From assembly GCA_023333565.1 (NCBI GenBank), contig JAJKFH010000374.1, positions 5,332,001-5,396,000 of the forward strand: a stretch of 64,000 nucleotides of DNA. Direction: 5' to 3'. The notes below the pieces were generated by a model. It made no database searches. It saw only the letters and a program-made list of their open reading frames with translations, and was not told the DNA's origin. The stretch comes from Puffinus mauretanicus. Its lineage: Eukaryota; Chordata; Aves; Procellariiformes; Procellariidae. Below, piece by piece: positions 36,883 to 49,870 of the stretch. How positions within the stretch are numbered: the first letter of the stretch is position 1; each line of letters opens with the position of its first letter. A program made the position numbers and the translations under genes.

Positions 36883-39800
36883 TTAAGAAACAGAACTTCA
36901 GCTATGTTACAAATTTTAATGCTCTAATTTATCAGTTTAAATGCATTCTCATCATCTGCCAGGCCCATTTTACTTGCTACAATTTGCCTATTCACTTTTG
37001 ATGTAAACCTTACTGTCCTTTAACTTGCAGTAAAACAGGATTCTCATGGTAATTTTTAGCATTAAAGAACAAAACATTATAGATGGACTTTAAGTACCAT
37101 AATAATCATAAAAGCGACTATAAAGCAGCAACTTCCTCTATGACTTACCTACTTTTTTAGTTTCTTCAAGTCATAGCTGCTGATTAAAATGAAGTTTTTA
37201 CTCCTCTTTTCCTTGTAGCGTAAACACAGCTACAGCAGAAAGAGCTGAATCCTCGCTGCCTCACATAGATCAGTTTGAAGATCAAGCTCCGTTGCAGAAC
37301 GCTTACTGTGGTGATGAAGTGAGAAACAGCAAATACCAACTGGATTGCCAAATGCTGCAGTTGGCTATGAAGCATTAGCAAAAGGGGAAATCATAAATTT
37401 GACCTCAAAGCAGAATAAACTGTCAACCACTTATAAAAAAAGGGTCACTTTTCAGGGCTTTTATCTTTGCAGTGAGAGGGCACAAGTATAGGTCTCCAGG
37501 ACAATTTGAATTGCCTTCCTTTTCACTGGAAAGAATCAAGATGAGACCCACCTAAATGTATCTTCAAGAAATAAAGGCCATCTTACTATTTGCACCAATG
37601 GAAAGAGATCAAAATATGTTGAGTGTGAAATAAGAGATGAGCAGGTGAAGAGTTGGTGTAGGAATCTGGGTATCTCCTGGGTAGAATACAAGGCTGTTGA
37701 ACAATCTCTCTGGGAAAAACACATATCCAGCAAAAGCATTCCTCTTTAGCACTCTGATGCACATTTTTCTTCTTGTCCAAAGTGTCAATTTTACTAATAT
37801 CAGCACATTTCTAAGGAAAAATGTATCTGAAAGTTTATAGGGAAATATACTGAGAAATTCAAAGCAGAGATAATTGTTTTTCACCAAGCGATTACACCAT
37901 GAAAATGACTGTGGCAGGTCATCACTGAAGGCAATAGCTTCTCAATATATGAGAAAAGAATATTCATCTAAGGAACAAAATGACTAGAAGTTTTCATAAG
38001 TACCACTAGTCTCACTGGGTTTTTTAGGGAAGGTTCTTGAAATGTTTTCCTCAGGGCCTAAACCCAACAACCAAAGTTTGAAACGGAGGCTGAGGTGAAG
38101 GGGGACGAGTAAAGAAGCACATTACTGCACGTCCTGTTACTGTCCTGCTGTGACATGCTCTGCAAGCCTTCTCAGAGCCTGGGACAATTTTAGAGTTCAG
38201 CCTTTCACCAGGACCTTTAGGCTTGAGGCGAATGTCCCATGTGTGCAACCTTCCTTCGGAGCATCTGGTGCCAGTCTGTGGCAGAAACAGGACTCTCAAG
38301 TAGCTGCATAAGGTTTTCACAGTTTTCATGTTTCTCTGCCAGGCAGCTTAAAAAACCATTATATTTACATTCTATGAATAAGGTATTTATGTGGTTTTTC
38401 TCTTCTGTACCCCTCTGATATCTTTCCATGCCCTGTAGAGAAGATCTTACTGTAGAGACATATACTTCACTGCGATAAATGCTGATGTTTTCATAATGTG
38501 TAGTCTGCTTCTTACACCTACATATAATTGCAGCTGCCTAATTAGAAGCTGTATTATGGAGGGGGGAAAGTATTAAAAATATCAGCTCTATTTTATGTAC
38601 TGTAACATGGAAGGAAAAGTGCTGAATTTTAAATGAAATAAAAATGGTTGTATTAGCACTGCATGGTGCCACCCTAAAAGAATAGATTTTAGATGTAATG
38701 CAGAAAGGTGGCTGTCTTGCACGTTCTTCAGAACATCAAGTTCATCCCCATCACCCAATGAGTGCTGAAGCCAACAAGGTTACCACAAAAGACCACTTTT
38801 CCCTTAAGAAAATGAGGAAAGATTAGAGATTTGATGCTACCAGACCATCTTCTTTCTCTCTCCCTTCCCATTTTTCAATGCATAGACTCAGTGTGTGATT
38901 AATGATTGTGAATAGTATATTCAATAGGTATTTTCTATGCTAGAAGCCATCATGCTACAAGCTAACTTAAAGCACTTCATGCACGATGTGCCTTTTTTCC
39001 CATTGCCATGAGAAAGGTCTGAGGGAGAGCAGTGACATGCTCCAGAGAATGGGAAAATCTTTTGAAAAGGTTTGTGATAAAACTAGTTTTAATATTTTTC
39101 AGTCAGTCGGTTTCATGAGTATCACGTCCAACTGCATATATAACTATATATAACACATGGAAATGAGAGTTTCCCCCATCAGGTTGTATTTAGTGTAGCA
39201 TAGCCATTCAAACACTTCATTTAAAGAATGGGTGGTTGCAAGCTAAATCGTAAGGCTTCTGATATACTTTTTCAGAATTTTCAAAGAGATGGCTGCACAA
39301 AGAAGGATCTGTGGTTTACTCAGATCTTACTTTGACTGTAGTGGCTATTTTGTTCATGAGAAGGATGTCTGGATTTGATCCTGAGTTGGCAGGAGCTGTC
39401 CTCTCCTGCTTACCTACCTGTTGCTCAAGTAGGTGTCATTTAAAAGACCTAGACTTGTTTTTCTCTAGGATGCAGACTTGTTGGTTGGCCTCTTGCAATG
39501 CACTTCTCTTCATTTTCTTTCCACTCCCTCTTCTCACTCTCTCGTGCCTGTGGCAGATTAGAGGAAACCTTTGACTGACAAAATATAAGTAGTTTTTATA
39601 AATAGGAAACTTTAGGAGCAAGGCTGCCAATACCTCTCAGAATTGGAGAACTCTGTAATGGTATTTAGAATAAAATGAAGTTCAGATAGGTGCTGGGAGG
39701 TGAACAGGTTATGGCCACATCACTTCTGCAGCAGAGCAAAGTAGTCACATAGGGATAATGGCCATTTTCAGCTTTGAGGAAGCCACAAATTTTTTGTGGG

Positions 39801-40228
39801 GGAAGTGGGTTATTTCATTTTTGTTCTATTTTTGACATTTGTTTGAACATACTGTGCACCTTTCATTGAAAGCATTCAAAGTTTTGGCAGTCTTTATTGG
39901 CTGTCTGAAAGGCAGCAACATTGATTTATAGTATGTGTAAAAGAATCATTGTAGTCATCAATGAATTGCATCCATTTCTGGAGAGAAACACAACAGGTGC
40001 TTCTCTGAACACAGCACTTCTAAGCAATAGGATGAGATAAGATGAAGAGCCTGTCATATAGTAGAAGAGCAACAGAAAGAATGGTAGTAAGTAAGAACTA
40101 ATACATTTGGGATAGCCCTTTATTTCTAAGAAAGGCATCATTGTGAAACATTGTAAGTGGTCAGGATGTAGCGGCAGAGTGCACCTTACAATCAAATCGC
40201 TAGTAACTTGGAAGAGCGTGACCTTTAT
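36883..40228. other. Unique non-coding sequence
   Basis: No gene is supported. One candidate regulatory block inside it (38470-38720) is listed separately. Overlapping minus-strand frames at 37536-37887 have no domain signal. Confidence 0.6.
38470..38720. promoter_or_regulatory. Candidate conserved non-coding element
   Basis: Repeat-free block including ATATAATTGCAGCTGCCTAATTAG near 38522-38545, which puts a CAGCTG E-box next to a TAATTAG homeodomain core, and AAGTGCTGAATTTTAAATG near 38618. The E-box/homeodomain pairing is common in neural and muscle enhancers. The evidence is motif layout only. Confidence 0.3.
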
Positions 40229-40252
40229 TGAATTTATGAATTCATAAATTCA
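40229..40252. repeat. Perfect 24-bp palindrome centred on GAATTC
   Basis: The 12-base arm TGAATTTATGAA is followed at once by its exact reverse complement TTCATAAATTCA, with no spacer. The palindrome stops at 40228/40253, where pairing fails. It may form a cruciform or be a dimer-binding site. Nothing else in the neighbourhood explains it. Confidence 0.9.
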
Positions 40253-43200
40253 TTATTCCTGAAACCAATTTGTATTAGAGATGGCTTTGAAAAAGTCAAA
40301 ACTGGATACCAAGGGAGAGGCAGAAGTAGATCTGTGCTATACCACATTAGTCTTCCTCTTTTTCCTATATTCTTTTATAAGCACATCCAGTTTTATGTAA
40401 ATGCAGTGGCACAAAACATAAGCTGATAAATAAAACAACAGATGCAGAGCAAAAAAATCCCATTTGAAAATTCTGACTCTGTTGATGCCCTGAATGTTTT
40501 GATTATAGTCCAGCATAGCAACCTTCTCTTTCACCATGGCTTGAAGTGGAAAGCCAAGGGTTTTTGATCACCCTGAATTGTCCTGTGTGTCACGGTTCCA
40601 GAAACACCTGCGAGAATCCCTCTCTGCTGATTTGCTCTTACAATTCACAGTGTTCAATGGGCCTTGATTTGTTTCATTTCTCATGACAGATGTGATGGTC
40701 TAGTGGTTGTACATGGGGTAACAGTGTACAGCACGTAAGCACAAATCACATATTTTTCCTGCAACTGTATCTGCCAGATTTTAAAAGGAAAAAAAGTCTT
40801 TTTTTCTGTGCAGTAATGAGCACTCACTTCAGATCTCAGATGCAAGCAAAGACAAAAACTCAAACTGTGCAGAAAATGAAAACTACGTAGATACTTCCAT
40901 GGTGATGGAGAACATCTAGTGAAATGTCCAAAAGGCTTTCTGTGACACATATTGTACAGATATATACTGTGAATACTCATCAATATGATTTGGGATAATT
41001 TATAGTAGCTGCCTAATTCTATTGGCAATTTTAATTGGGTAGATGATTCATCTTTGTTTGTTGGCTTATTGCTACATAATATTTTTATTCATTATTGAGC
41101 ATCTGCATTAGCCCTTTGGGATTGCACATGTGTCGTTTCTGTCATACAGAAAAAGTAATATTAAGGAAAGGCAGAGGACCAAGTTGTGTTCCTTTCTTAC
41201 CTATAATTGGGGCTAATAATACTTTGCCCATCTTAACAATTTAAATTGCACAGCTTTTGGGACATGGTGTCTTATACTGGATTTATCCTGCCTCCTGCAA
41301 GGAAGCGTTGGCTCTGGCTTCAGAGTCTGCAAATTGCCAGACGACTGCAGTGTCAGACTCCCTCCCCCTGCTTCCCTTCTGTGGGCTTTGTGAGGGGACG
41401 AGTGTCTGTGGAGCACTGGGTTAGGAACTCCTTTGAGTTATGCTTTATTCTTAGCAAAGGCCAAAACTCACCGGTTTGGGGCAGGGTAAAACATTGCTCT
41501 CCTTGCTCATATGAGCTGTTGGAAAACAAAGTTTTCACAGACAGCTCCCTGAAACTCTATAAAACACTGTGAGCAAAAGAGGTATAATGACCTATAGTCC
41601 TCCAGAAGCTTTAGATGGAGGGGACTGTCTTCTGGCCTACTGTGAAGTGAGGGAGAGGCACACTGAATCAGGAACCTAATGAGAAGCAAAGCCTGAGCAA
41701 GAGACAAAGGCTCTAGAAAAAAAAGAAAAAACACTGTCAAAAAATGACTCTGAGCCTCAGATAACCAGTCAAATTAATTGCTGCTGTATGAACAGCCTTT
41801 GACAGCGTCTCAAGGAAGGCCACCTACTCAAGTCAGCTTCCATATCAAGAGTGAAATATTCAGGCAACTGATTTAAAAGGAAAAACTCCTGTCCTGAAGG
41901 AGAACCTGAAAGAAAAATACCACCACAAACCCCAGGGCTTTCCAGTGTGTTTTCTGTCTTCTTTCTTGCCCAGCAAGTTTCTGTAAAACTTCAGTTCCTA
42001 TTTCATTAGAGAATCAGATCTATGGGGAATCTGGCTGTTGAAGTGTAGAGCAAGGTAGGTCTACAAAAGCTTTTTCCTCAGGCGTGTTTTGGTAGCTCAG
42101 CTCCTGGAGGAGATGAGGGAAGAGGGAGTGATATCCTGGGAATACTTCAATGCTGTGTCAATGTGGACAGCTTTTTGGCTTCAATCACACTGCTGGGGCA
42201 CATCATTGGTGCTGTTATAACTTATATTTTAGTAGTTCTTTATATCACAGATTTTTGTGTAGAACAAAGATGATGATATGCTTAGATATGACATTCTTAT
42301 GGAGTCATAGTACCAGAAATGCATGTTAGTCATACAGACTGGATTGTATTTTAATCCATGTAGAAAGTGCCTACCTGGTGTAGTGTAGCTATCAAAGATA
42401 AATGGTATAAGGAACAAAAACCTGACTTTATCACTGTGCTTAGCTAAATCAACTTAAAATTATTCAACTGTGCATTGCAGGTCATGTAATAAAGTCAAGT
42501 TAGAGACTACTAAACTAAGCTGACTTAGACACTGAGCAGTCTAACAAGAGCTGCACAGAGAAGGGGAAAGGCTAATTTGTTTGGCTTCTCAGCCCTCTGC
42601 AACCATTGTGTAGATTGGTATTGCTAATGAAGACTGCTACGTAACATTAACAGAGAAGAAATATGAACTGAGATCAGGAAGGTCTGGGTCTGATCTTTGC
42701 TGCCACCTGCAATGAAGTAGTGTGCAATTCAGAGGTTATGAAATCCAGCATATCTCTTACTGGATTGTAACAGACACGATATAGTTCCACTGCCAAATTT
42801 TTTCCCATTCTTTCCATAGCCTTTCTTTCACTACACATTGTAAAAGTGTGCTTTCCTTCTAGATTTCATTTAGAAATACCTGCAATAATTGAAGGCTCAT
42901 CTGTTCTCTGAGTCTTTGCTGATGGGAATTTAAAGCTGGGGTCAGGTGCAGGATTTCCATCACCAGCATCTGAAGCCCTCTGTTCCTAGAACAGGTGAAA
43001 CACAGGTGAATGAATTAGGAAACTTGGACTTACCCCCAGGTTTTTTTTCATTCCTTAACTTTCCTGCTGTGCAGGTCATTCAATCATCCAATGGGGGCTA
43101 AACATAGGCTGTCAGCCATGTCACTTAGACTAATAATCTTTAAGACCTTAGGCATGGGTTTAGGTCACTGCATGACAGAAAGGTGGATCCAGCTATGGAT

Positions 43201-45422
43201 TTCCCTTCCCCTTTGAAAGCAAAAGCATTTCCATTTAGGCTTCCCTCCTCAGAGTGTGGACATTTTTTGCATTATATCTTTAATGGACAAAGCTGTACTT
43301 GGGTTTTTCATCTTGGCGGTGAGGCTTTCTCCCATCCCTTTCTTTCCTTGGAAACTGTTTTTCCTTTATTATCCAAAAGTATTTCATGTCCTGACACCCC
43401 CTCTGACCCCCAGTCCCAATGCCAGGATCCAGGAGGGGAGCTCAGCTCCTGGCAGTGCAGGTGGCAGTAGATGGCAGCAGCAGTCCACGGTGGGAGCCCT
43501 GAGTGGCAAAATAAGCGATAGGAAGCAGAGGGGCTCACAGGAGGCTGGCATTTTAAATATCATAATTTTTTTTCCTTAGCACATCTCTGGTTCTGATTTT
43601 TCCCCCCAAATCGCCTACATGTTCTATAACAATTATCCAGAAGGGTTTTTCATTTTATTTGCTGTTACGCTTCCACACATGGGTGATCAATAGAAACCTT
43701 GGCCATGCACCCCTCAAAACATAAGGAAGAAGAGAATTTGGGAGGCTCAGATGATTTCTCTGCAAAATACAGGACTTGGATTTATTCTTGGTTTTCCTAA
43801 CACTTTACTCCCTGCGTACGTGCTTACAACCAAGGTGTTTCCAAATGATTTATTTGGTTCCTTGTGCCTCTGAAGCTGCCATTCTGTATTAGAGCAGAGA
43901 AACCTGGAGGAACTGCTTTTTTCCTTTTGAACGCTCTCTTTGTTTTTAATTGCTCTAGCTCAGTACCATGACTTTTAATGAAGGGAAGAAGAAATTTTCT
44001 TTATTTATACCATGAAGTAGGATCCCACAGGACAAAAAGATGGCCTTTTTGTAATCTTGCAAGCTCATACAAGGTTTTGAAGTATGGTCAGTTTGCCCTC
44101 TCAAGTGACCACAGTGGCAAGGGATTCAGCCATTGAACCTGCTGAGTGGATGATATCCTCCAGGACTAGATTCAGGCACTGCTCTGGGGTCCAGGCCTGC
44201 TTGATGCCCAGGCATACCCCACTGGTCTGGAGCTCACAGTGCCTTTTTCTCCCAGGCACAATGCTGATTTCTTCACATTCTTCTGTCATTTAAAACACCC
44301 GCTCCCAAAAAACAACCTGCAGATTAACAGTTTCGCAACTCAGGCATATGCAACAGCTACATGCAGACAGTCAGAGACATTAGCGGGGAGCAAAAGTCTA
44401 GAAAATACCAGTGTTTTACCTACCAAACAAAACAGAAGAGAAATTGTGTAAGAAACAATGAAGTAACTGCAAGGCCCTTCAGTCTTGTTGGACTCTGGGT
44501 GCTGTCTGGCTCAGGAAGGCAGGGTTATCCCTGCTTCATCAAGCTAATTCTCTTGCCATGAGCACCCACATTCCACCTAGCTTATGAAGACAACTCCTTG
44601 AAACGGGGTAGTTCCTGGCCTGCAGGCACTGACTCCTGGGTCAGTTGCCTCGTATAACCCTAGACCTTTGCAGCTGATTTTGCAATCAAAAATGACCTCT
44701 CCCTGACAAATGACTTTTCTGGGGTGTGATCTTGCCTGTTGTTTAGGGGTTGCATGCATAAAAAGAGAGCTGCATAAACTACTGACACTATCTCATTAAG
44801 CTTTAGAAATGTGTGTTTCAGAGAGAAGCAGTGAGACAGAAAACAGCACTGATATGCAAAATGGAGTCTGTGGGTTTTTAAGGATACAGATAGGGAGTGC
44901 AGTATTTCACACAGAAGTCAGAAATTGCATGAACGGATTTCCTATTCCGGTCATAGAAAGTCTGTGTGTCGATGTAATTTCATTCCCTGTGGCTGCCGTA
45001 TCACGACGCTTCAAGTGCTTTATTCTCCCCTTGTCTTAACCAGTTTGCCACAGGCTGCATTAAACCTAGCACAGGCAGCAGGGGCAGACGCAAACATCAC
45101 TAGAAAAGCCATTCAGATGATTTTCAAGTGATAATGTCATATGTTGTTGTAACTGGTATGTTCCTTCCCCTTACTTTTGATCAGAAAGAACACTATTTTT
45201 TAGCACTGGAGGATAATTACGTGCCACCCTTGGGAAGCGTATTTGAATGCTGAGCTGTGATGTAGAGGAGAAAGAGTAAGCTATGTATGTTTTTGCCATT
45301 TTTGTGGCTTACATTGTATGCAGGATCAGAAGGGTTTCCAAGAATTGGATAATAAGCTTAGTGATTGTAATAAATTGTTAGGTGAAAACAGGAGTTGATG
45401 TCTTGAGTTTTACTTGACTTAT
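40253..45422. other. Unique non-coding sequence
   Basis: No gene is supported. A C/G-rich patch at 43380-43500 includes overlapping frames on both strands (43183-43579) without recognisable products. The stretch near 42675-42730 has a faint MIR-like look that is too weak to call. Confidence 0.6.
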
Positions 45423-45878
45423 TCTGTGAGCCAGCACAGGCAGGACGCAGGAACAACCACAAAACCATGGATGAAATGCAAAGAGTAAATTTATTTTCCT
45501 TACCTCGCCAACCGGGGAATCCCCGAAGCAGCACCCGGGCAGAGGCACACAAGCGGGAACGCAGGCACCACAGAGCTCAGCCCACGCTAGAGGATCAATG
45601 AGCCTGCTGTTTTCACCTGTTTATCAAGGATTCACACAGGCGTAGTTTACCACTGTGCTTTGATCTTTCCCACAGCAGGGCAGGAATCTCAAACGTGTTC
45701 AATGGGCTGCCTCTAAGTCTATCACAGGCCTATGTTACCTAAACACAGATGTTCTACTTGTCCAACACACAAGGCCAACCAACAATTAGTATGATATATG
45801 TGTTTTTCGACACCCCAGCTGCAAATCACTTGAGTGTGTTTACAATCCTCCTCGCCAATCTTCCGTTATTTTCCCACA
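45423..45878 (-). mobile_element. Solo LTR of an endogenous retrovirus (family A)
   Basis: Read on the minus strand it starts TGTGGGAAAATAACGG and ends near CTGGCTCACA, giving the TGTG...CACA ends of an LTR. A GATAAA TATA-like box lies near 45617-45626, and an AATAAA polyadenylation signal at 45490-45495 precedes a GT-rich end, so the U3-R-U5 order is intact. CTTAT occurs at 45418-45422 and again at 45879-45883 and may be the five-base target duplication, although the left one sits two bases outside the CA end. No gag, pol or env remains on either side, so it is a solo LTR left by recombination. CpG density is above background, suggesting modest age. The family name is not known to me with certainty. 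Confidence 0.7.
45490..45495 (-). terminator. LTR polyadenylation signal AATAAA
   Basis: TTTATT on the plus strand, AATAAA on the LTR's own strand, placed about 65 bases before the LTR end and followed by a GT-rich stretch, as expected at the R/U5 boundary. Confidence 0.55.
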
Positions 45879-48800
45879 CTTATGTAGTAAAGCAAAGCTA
45901 GAGCAAACCCTATATTTTTAGACTATTCACACCACATATAGTCTAAATACATGTAATCTAAAATGGCATTAATTCTTTGGTAAGATTTCTGCCATCTTGG
46001 ATGTTGGAAGTCTGACATCATGGGTTACTTGCAAAAAGTAGCAGTATCCTTTCACAGTTTGATTGATTAGGATCCAGAACTGAGGAAATTAGTGTCCATG
46101 CTTTCAATTTTTGGCTTTGGGATAATTGCTTTTACCTTGGAAAGAAATATATACCTGATGCATGGATGGTGATAGACAGAAATGAGAAGGGTAGCTCTGG
46201 ATTGCATTTGATGGCTCCAAAAGTTGGCAGGAACCTGGAGTTGTTCAGTCTCTGAACATTAACACTGGTTTTGTACTTAGTAGAAATTATGGTCCTCAGC
46301 TGCTACCATTAACTAAGGGTATACAACTTGTCATTCACAAGCTTACAGTGACGAATGAAGGCACACTGCCTGGTGTAAGTTTCTAAGACTGTTCACAGCA
46401 ACTCAGCAGTTGGAGATGCGTATCTGTAGTCTACTGCCAAGTGGAAAAGCATGCAGGTTACAGTTAAAAGTTTCCAGATTATTAGAAACAACTTTGAAGG
46501 AGATTTGAAGGTAATATTAAAAATTAAAAGGAATCTAAATTGTTCCTTAAGGCAGAGTAACCAGCAAATCCCATTGCATTACTCTAAGCACAGCTGGACT
46601 TCTATCATAATTAGCCACACATCTTCATTATCTGGACCACCGCTTACAGGTGAAAATGCCTATTAATACCCACTTTGAAGAAGAAGCTTGTGAGAAGTAA
46701 AAGTAGTATCTGTGAAGGTTGTACTGACCAGCCTGAGTGTAAAGAATGGAATTAACCCTCCAGCAATGGATATTCCCATCCTAAAACATTACTGCATGTA
46801 ACTCATCTACAAAATTCTTCATTCATGTAATTAAAAAGATGGCAGCTCCTATTATTGAGTTTTCTTGCTGCTTAGCAATTTAAGGGGGAAAAAAGGTTAA
46901 GAAATGTTTTAAAATACACAAAAAGCCTGGAACTTTCCTTGGAGTATCTGAGGCTGGTTTATAGATGTATAATACAAACTTGACTATATTGCTATGTCCC
47001 AGGAGGGACCTTTAGAAAATGATAAACACAAGTATAAAAGAGAGTGACATAGAGATAGCTGAATCTGGAAAGAAGATGGAAGATAGGGAGTCTCCCTAGA
47101 TGGCAAGAACTGCATCGAGGAAATCTTTGAGATCTGCAGAGGAAAAGCTGAGCTACATTCATTGCAGAAATACAAAAAAAAGCCTGCTTGTCTTAGGTAA
47201 CCTCTTCCTTTACACAAAGTAGGGATCTCTGCAGGTGGCTAAAGAATCTGCCTTTGTAGTGTAAGCAGTAGTGGTCCTGCTTTTCAGGCATGGAAAATAG
47301 GGCTCAGACCTAGTTGTCAGCTAAGATGCTCATCAGCACAACTATTCTGTGGTGTATTTTAGAGCTGAATTTTGAATATCCTTTGTCAAGGAACAGAGAA
47401 CAGATTAGGATGAGAAGAAATGAGGAGAATATAGATAAGTGTGCATATGAAGTGTGTTCAAGCAAGCAAGTGAAACGTACCTCCAAATAAGGAGTGAAGA
47501 AAGCATCGGTCAGCAAAACAAGCTGGTAAGAGTAGGTAAAAAGGGGAATTGAAGAAGTCAAGCTGAGTTAGGTCTTGCGTGGAGCAGCAACGGTTCTTAA
47601 AAACATTTAGAGAAAATGAGAAGACAGAAAACGTCTTCAGTGAGGATGAATTTGAGGTAGTAGTTTAGATACACCTCAAACCAAACAGAATTCTTTGCTA
47701 CAGTTTTTTGATAATAATAGTGATGGTGATGTTGATATTAAGGATACAGACAAAGATTAGTAAGGGTGAAGAGATGAAAGTTGAAAAGATTACAGTGAGT
47801 TAAAAACAAAACTCAAGAGCATAAAATGCTTTAGTTGGGAGATTGTGGTAATGTGTGCTGAAGGCTTGTAGCCTGTGTTTCAAGTCAAATACCAGAAAAG
47901 ATAAAAATAATACAATTAAAAAGGGGGAAATGCTGTATGAGCAATAGATACAGCCTGTTAGTAAAAATATTAACTGAAAGCATAATTAAATACATGTAGA
48001 GAAGTGGGAAACAGGATAAAATATCTCACGCTGTTCTAACCTGGATTTTTTTTTTGTAACAAAGGGTTTGGGGTTTTGCTTTTTTTGTTTTATGATGGCA
48101 ACAGAATTTGAACTGAAGAAAAACCAGATAATTAGCAGATTTCCTTAAAGATTGGTCTTGTAGCTAATCTTCTTTGATATCTAATTAATAGCTATGATAA
48201 GAGTGTAAGGAGTTTGCTGATGAAACAATATCTGTAGCAATATATTAGAGTAACATTTTTAGCTGAAATATCCTCAAGATGAGTACATGACCAGAAACAA
48301 GAAGAAACATATTGAAGTAAACTCATGGTCAAACATCAGGATCAGCTAAGCTAGCAGCAATATTTCTGAATGCATTTCCATGCATCGTGTTAGTGAGTTG
48401 TGAGTATTAGTGCCATTACAAAAGCTTCTGGTAAGAATTTTTATGTGGATGCCTGTATAAGTTTCTGAATCCCTCCCCACATTCAGACAAGACTAAATCA
48501 AACTGGAGCAGGGATTGAGAAGTCTGTTATGGTTGAACCAAACAAAATGAAAAATAGGTTGAGTAACACTGATACTAAACAGCAGATGCTGAAGGAGCCA
48601 TTTAAGTTGTTGCAGGGGAAATTAAGTGATTGGGGCTGCTTAGAGAAAAATCTTACAGCATATCTGTTCATCTGTAGTCAACACATTTAAAAGCAGTATC
48701 AGTTCCCTCTGCTTTAAGCTGGGAAGCAATCATGAATAGTGTAATTGGAAACAATGCTCTGTCATGGACACATTATTGAATAGTGTCACGTTCCAGCATG

Positions 48801-49787
48801 TAACATGTTCTGCAGAAACAGATGGTTCAAGGGACTGAGATGCTGATACCAGAGTCATGGTACCATTGTCTGGATGCAGACAACAATCTGTCTATGTGCA
48901 GGATGGGCCTGAAACAGCCCAGAGAGCAGCTGGTTATGAACCATATTTGCTTAGTGGTAGAAATACAGGAATAAGTCTTGAAGCACTCCAAGCAGCTACA
49001 TCGCTGTTCTGGTGATCTGCACTAAGAATGCTGGATGACAAAAAAAAAACTGTTGGGTTTTAATTCTTTTCATTATCTGTTATATTGAGAGGCAAAAGAC
49101 TGGCATTCAAAGGGGGCACGCCAGCTTCTCTGGTCTTTCTTGCAAGGTACCTGGGGTGTTTTAAGTGAACCCATTGTTTGATACCTTAGAAGTATCAGAT
49201 GGCGCAACAATAGAAAAACATCCATGGGAATGAGGGAAAGATATAAAAACAGGTCCAACATGGTTCCATGTCAACATGTGCTGCTCATTCAAACAGTTTG
49301 CAAGCCTTGGAAGCCGAGAGCGCCGTGAGGGGGATGAAAGGAAAATGCTATGACATCTAAACCAGACAGACGAAGTTGAATTCACAAGGGAATCTTTTTC
49401 TCCTGAAGGCAATTATATTTTCTGAAGTCTTTATTCCTCCCAATGCCTCACTTCCTTGAGATTATCTTAATTAGATACAAGAGTAATATAGCAGCAAAGT
49501 AAATTTTGGAGCAGCCAGGAGTGGAGCTGGCAAACAGCTCTACTGAGACTGCACCTGGTGCATGGTGCTCGGTCCGGTTATACCTAAAAGACTTTAAAAA
49601 CCAGGAATATTCCTATTTCATGCCTTCTGATACTTAACTCTCCCTCCAGAAGGGATCCCCACTAGATCAGGAAGCTTTCAAATATGCAGAGGTGTAGCAT
49701 CTCACTTGGGTAGTAACAATCTAAATGGAGAAGGCAGAAGAAGGGATGTGGTGGGGTGGGTAAATGTGAAAAAAAAACACAACAAAA
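45879..49787. other. Unique non-coding sequence
   Basis: AT-rich DNA without recognisable genes. A GAT-type low-complexity run lies at 47710-47739 and T-rich runs at about 48043-48090. Minus-strand frames at 46984-47217 and 47310-47561 are hydrophobic and without domains. Confidence 0.6.
47710..47739. repeat. Imperfect (GAT)n/(AAT)n repeat
   Basis: About ten trinucleotide units of GAT, AAT and GGT type in a row, degenerate. Confidence 0.6.
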
Positions 49788-49870
49788 TTCCGTAAGGTCA
49801 CACAACATAACCCAGCGACAGAACCAAGAATAGAACCCCAAATTTTCCAACCTCTCCTTAAACTCTAGAA
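49788..49870 (-). mobile_element. MIR-like SINE fragment
   Basis: The plus strand runs TAAGGTCACACAACATAACCC, then GCGACAGAACCAAGAATAGAACCCC, then TTTTCCAACC. This follows the antisense MIR order 'caaggtcacacagctagtaagtggcagagc-gggattcgaacccaggtct'. Only the tRNA-derived part and the start of the core are recognisable. Highly diverged, ancient. Confidence 0.6.

Noticed and set aside
43183..43579. Two overlapping plus-strand frames of 95 and 107 codons with a minus frame opposite
   Set aside because: Frames on both strands share the same bases in a GC-richer patch; no domain, no splice logic.
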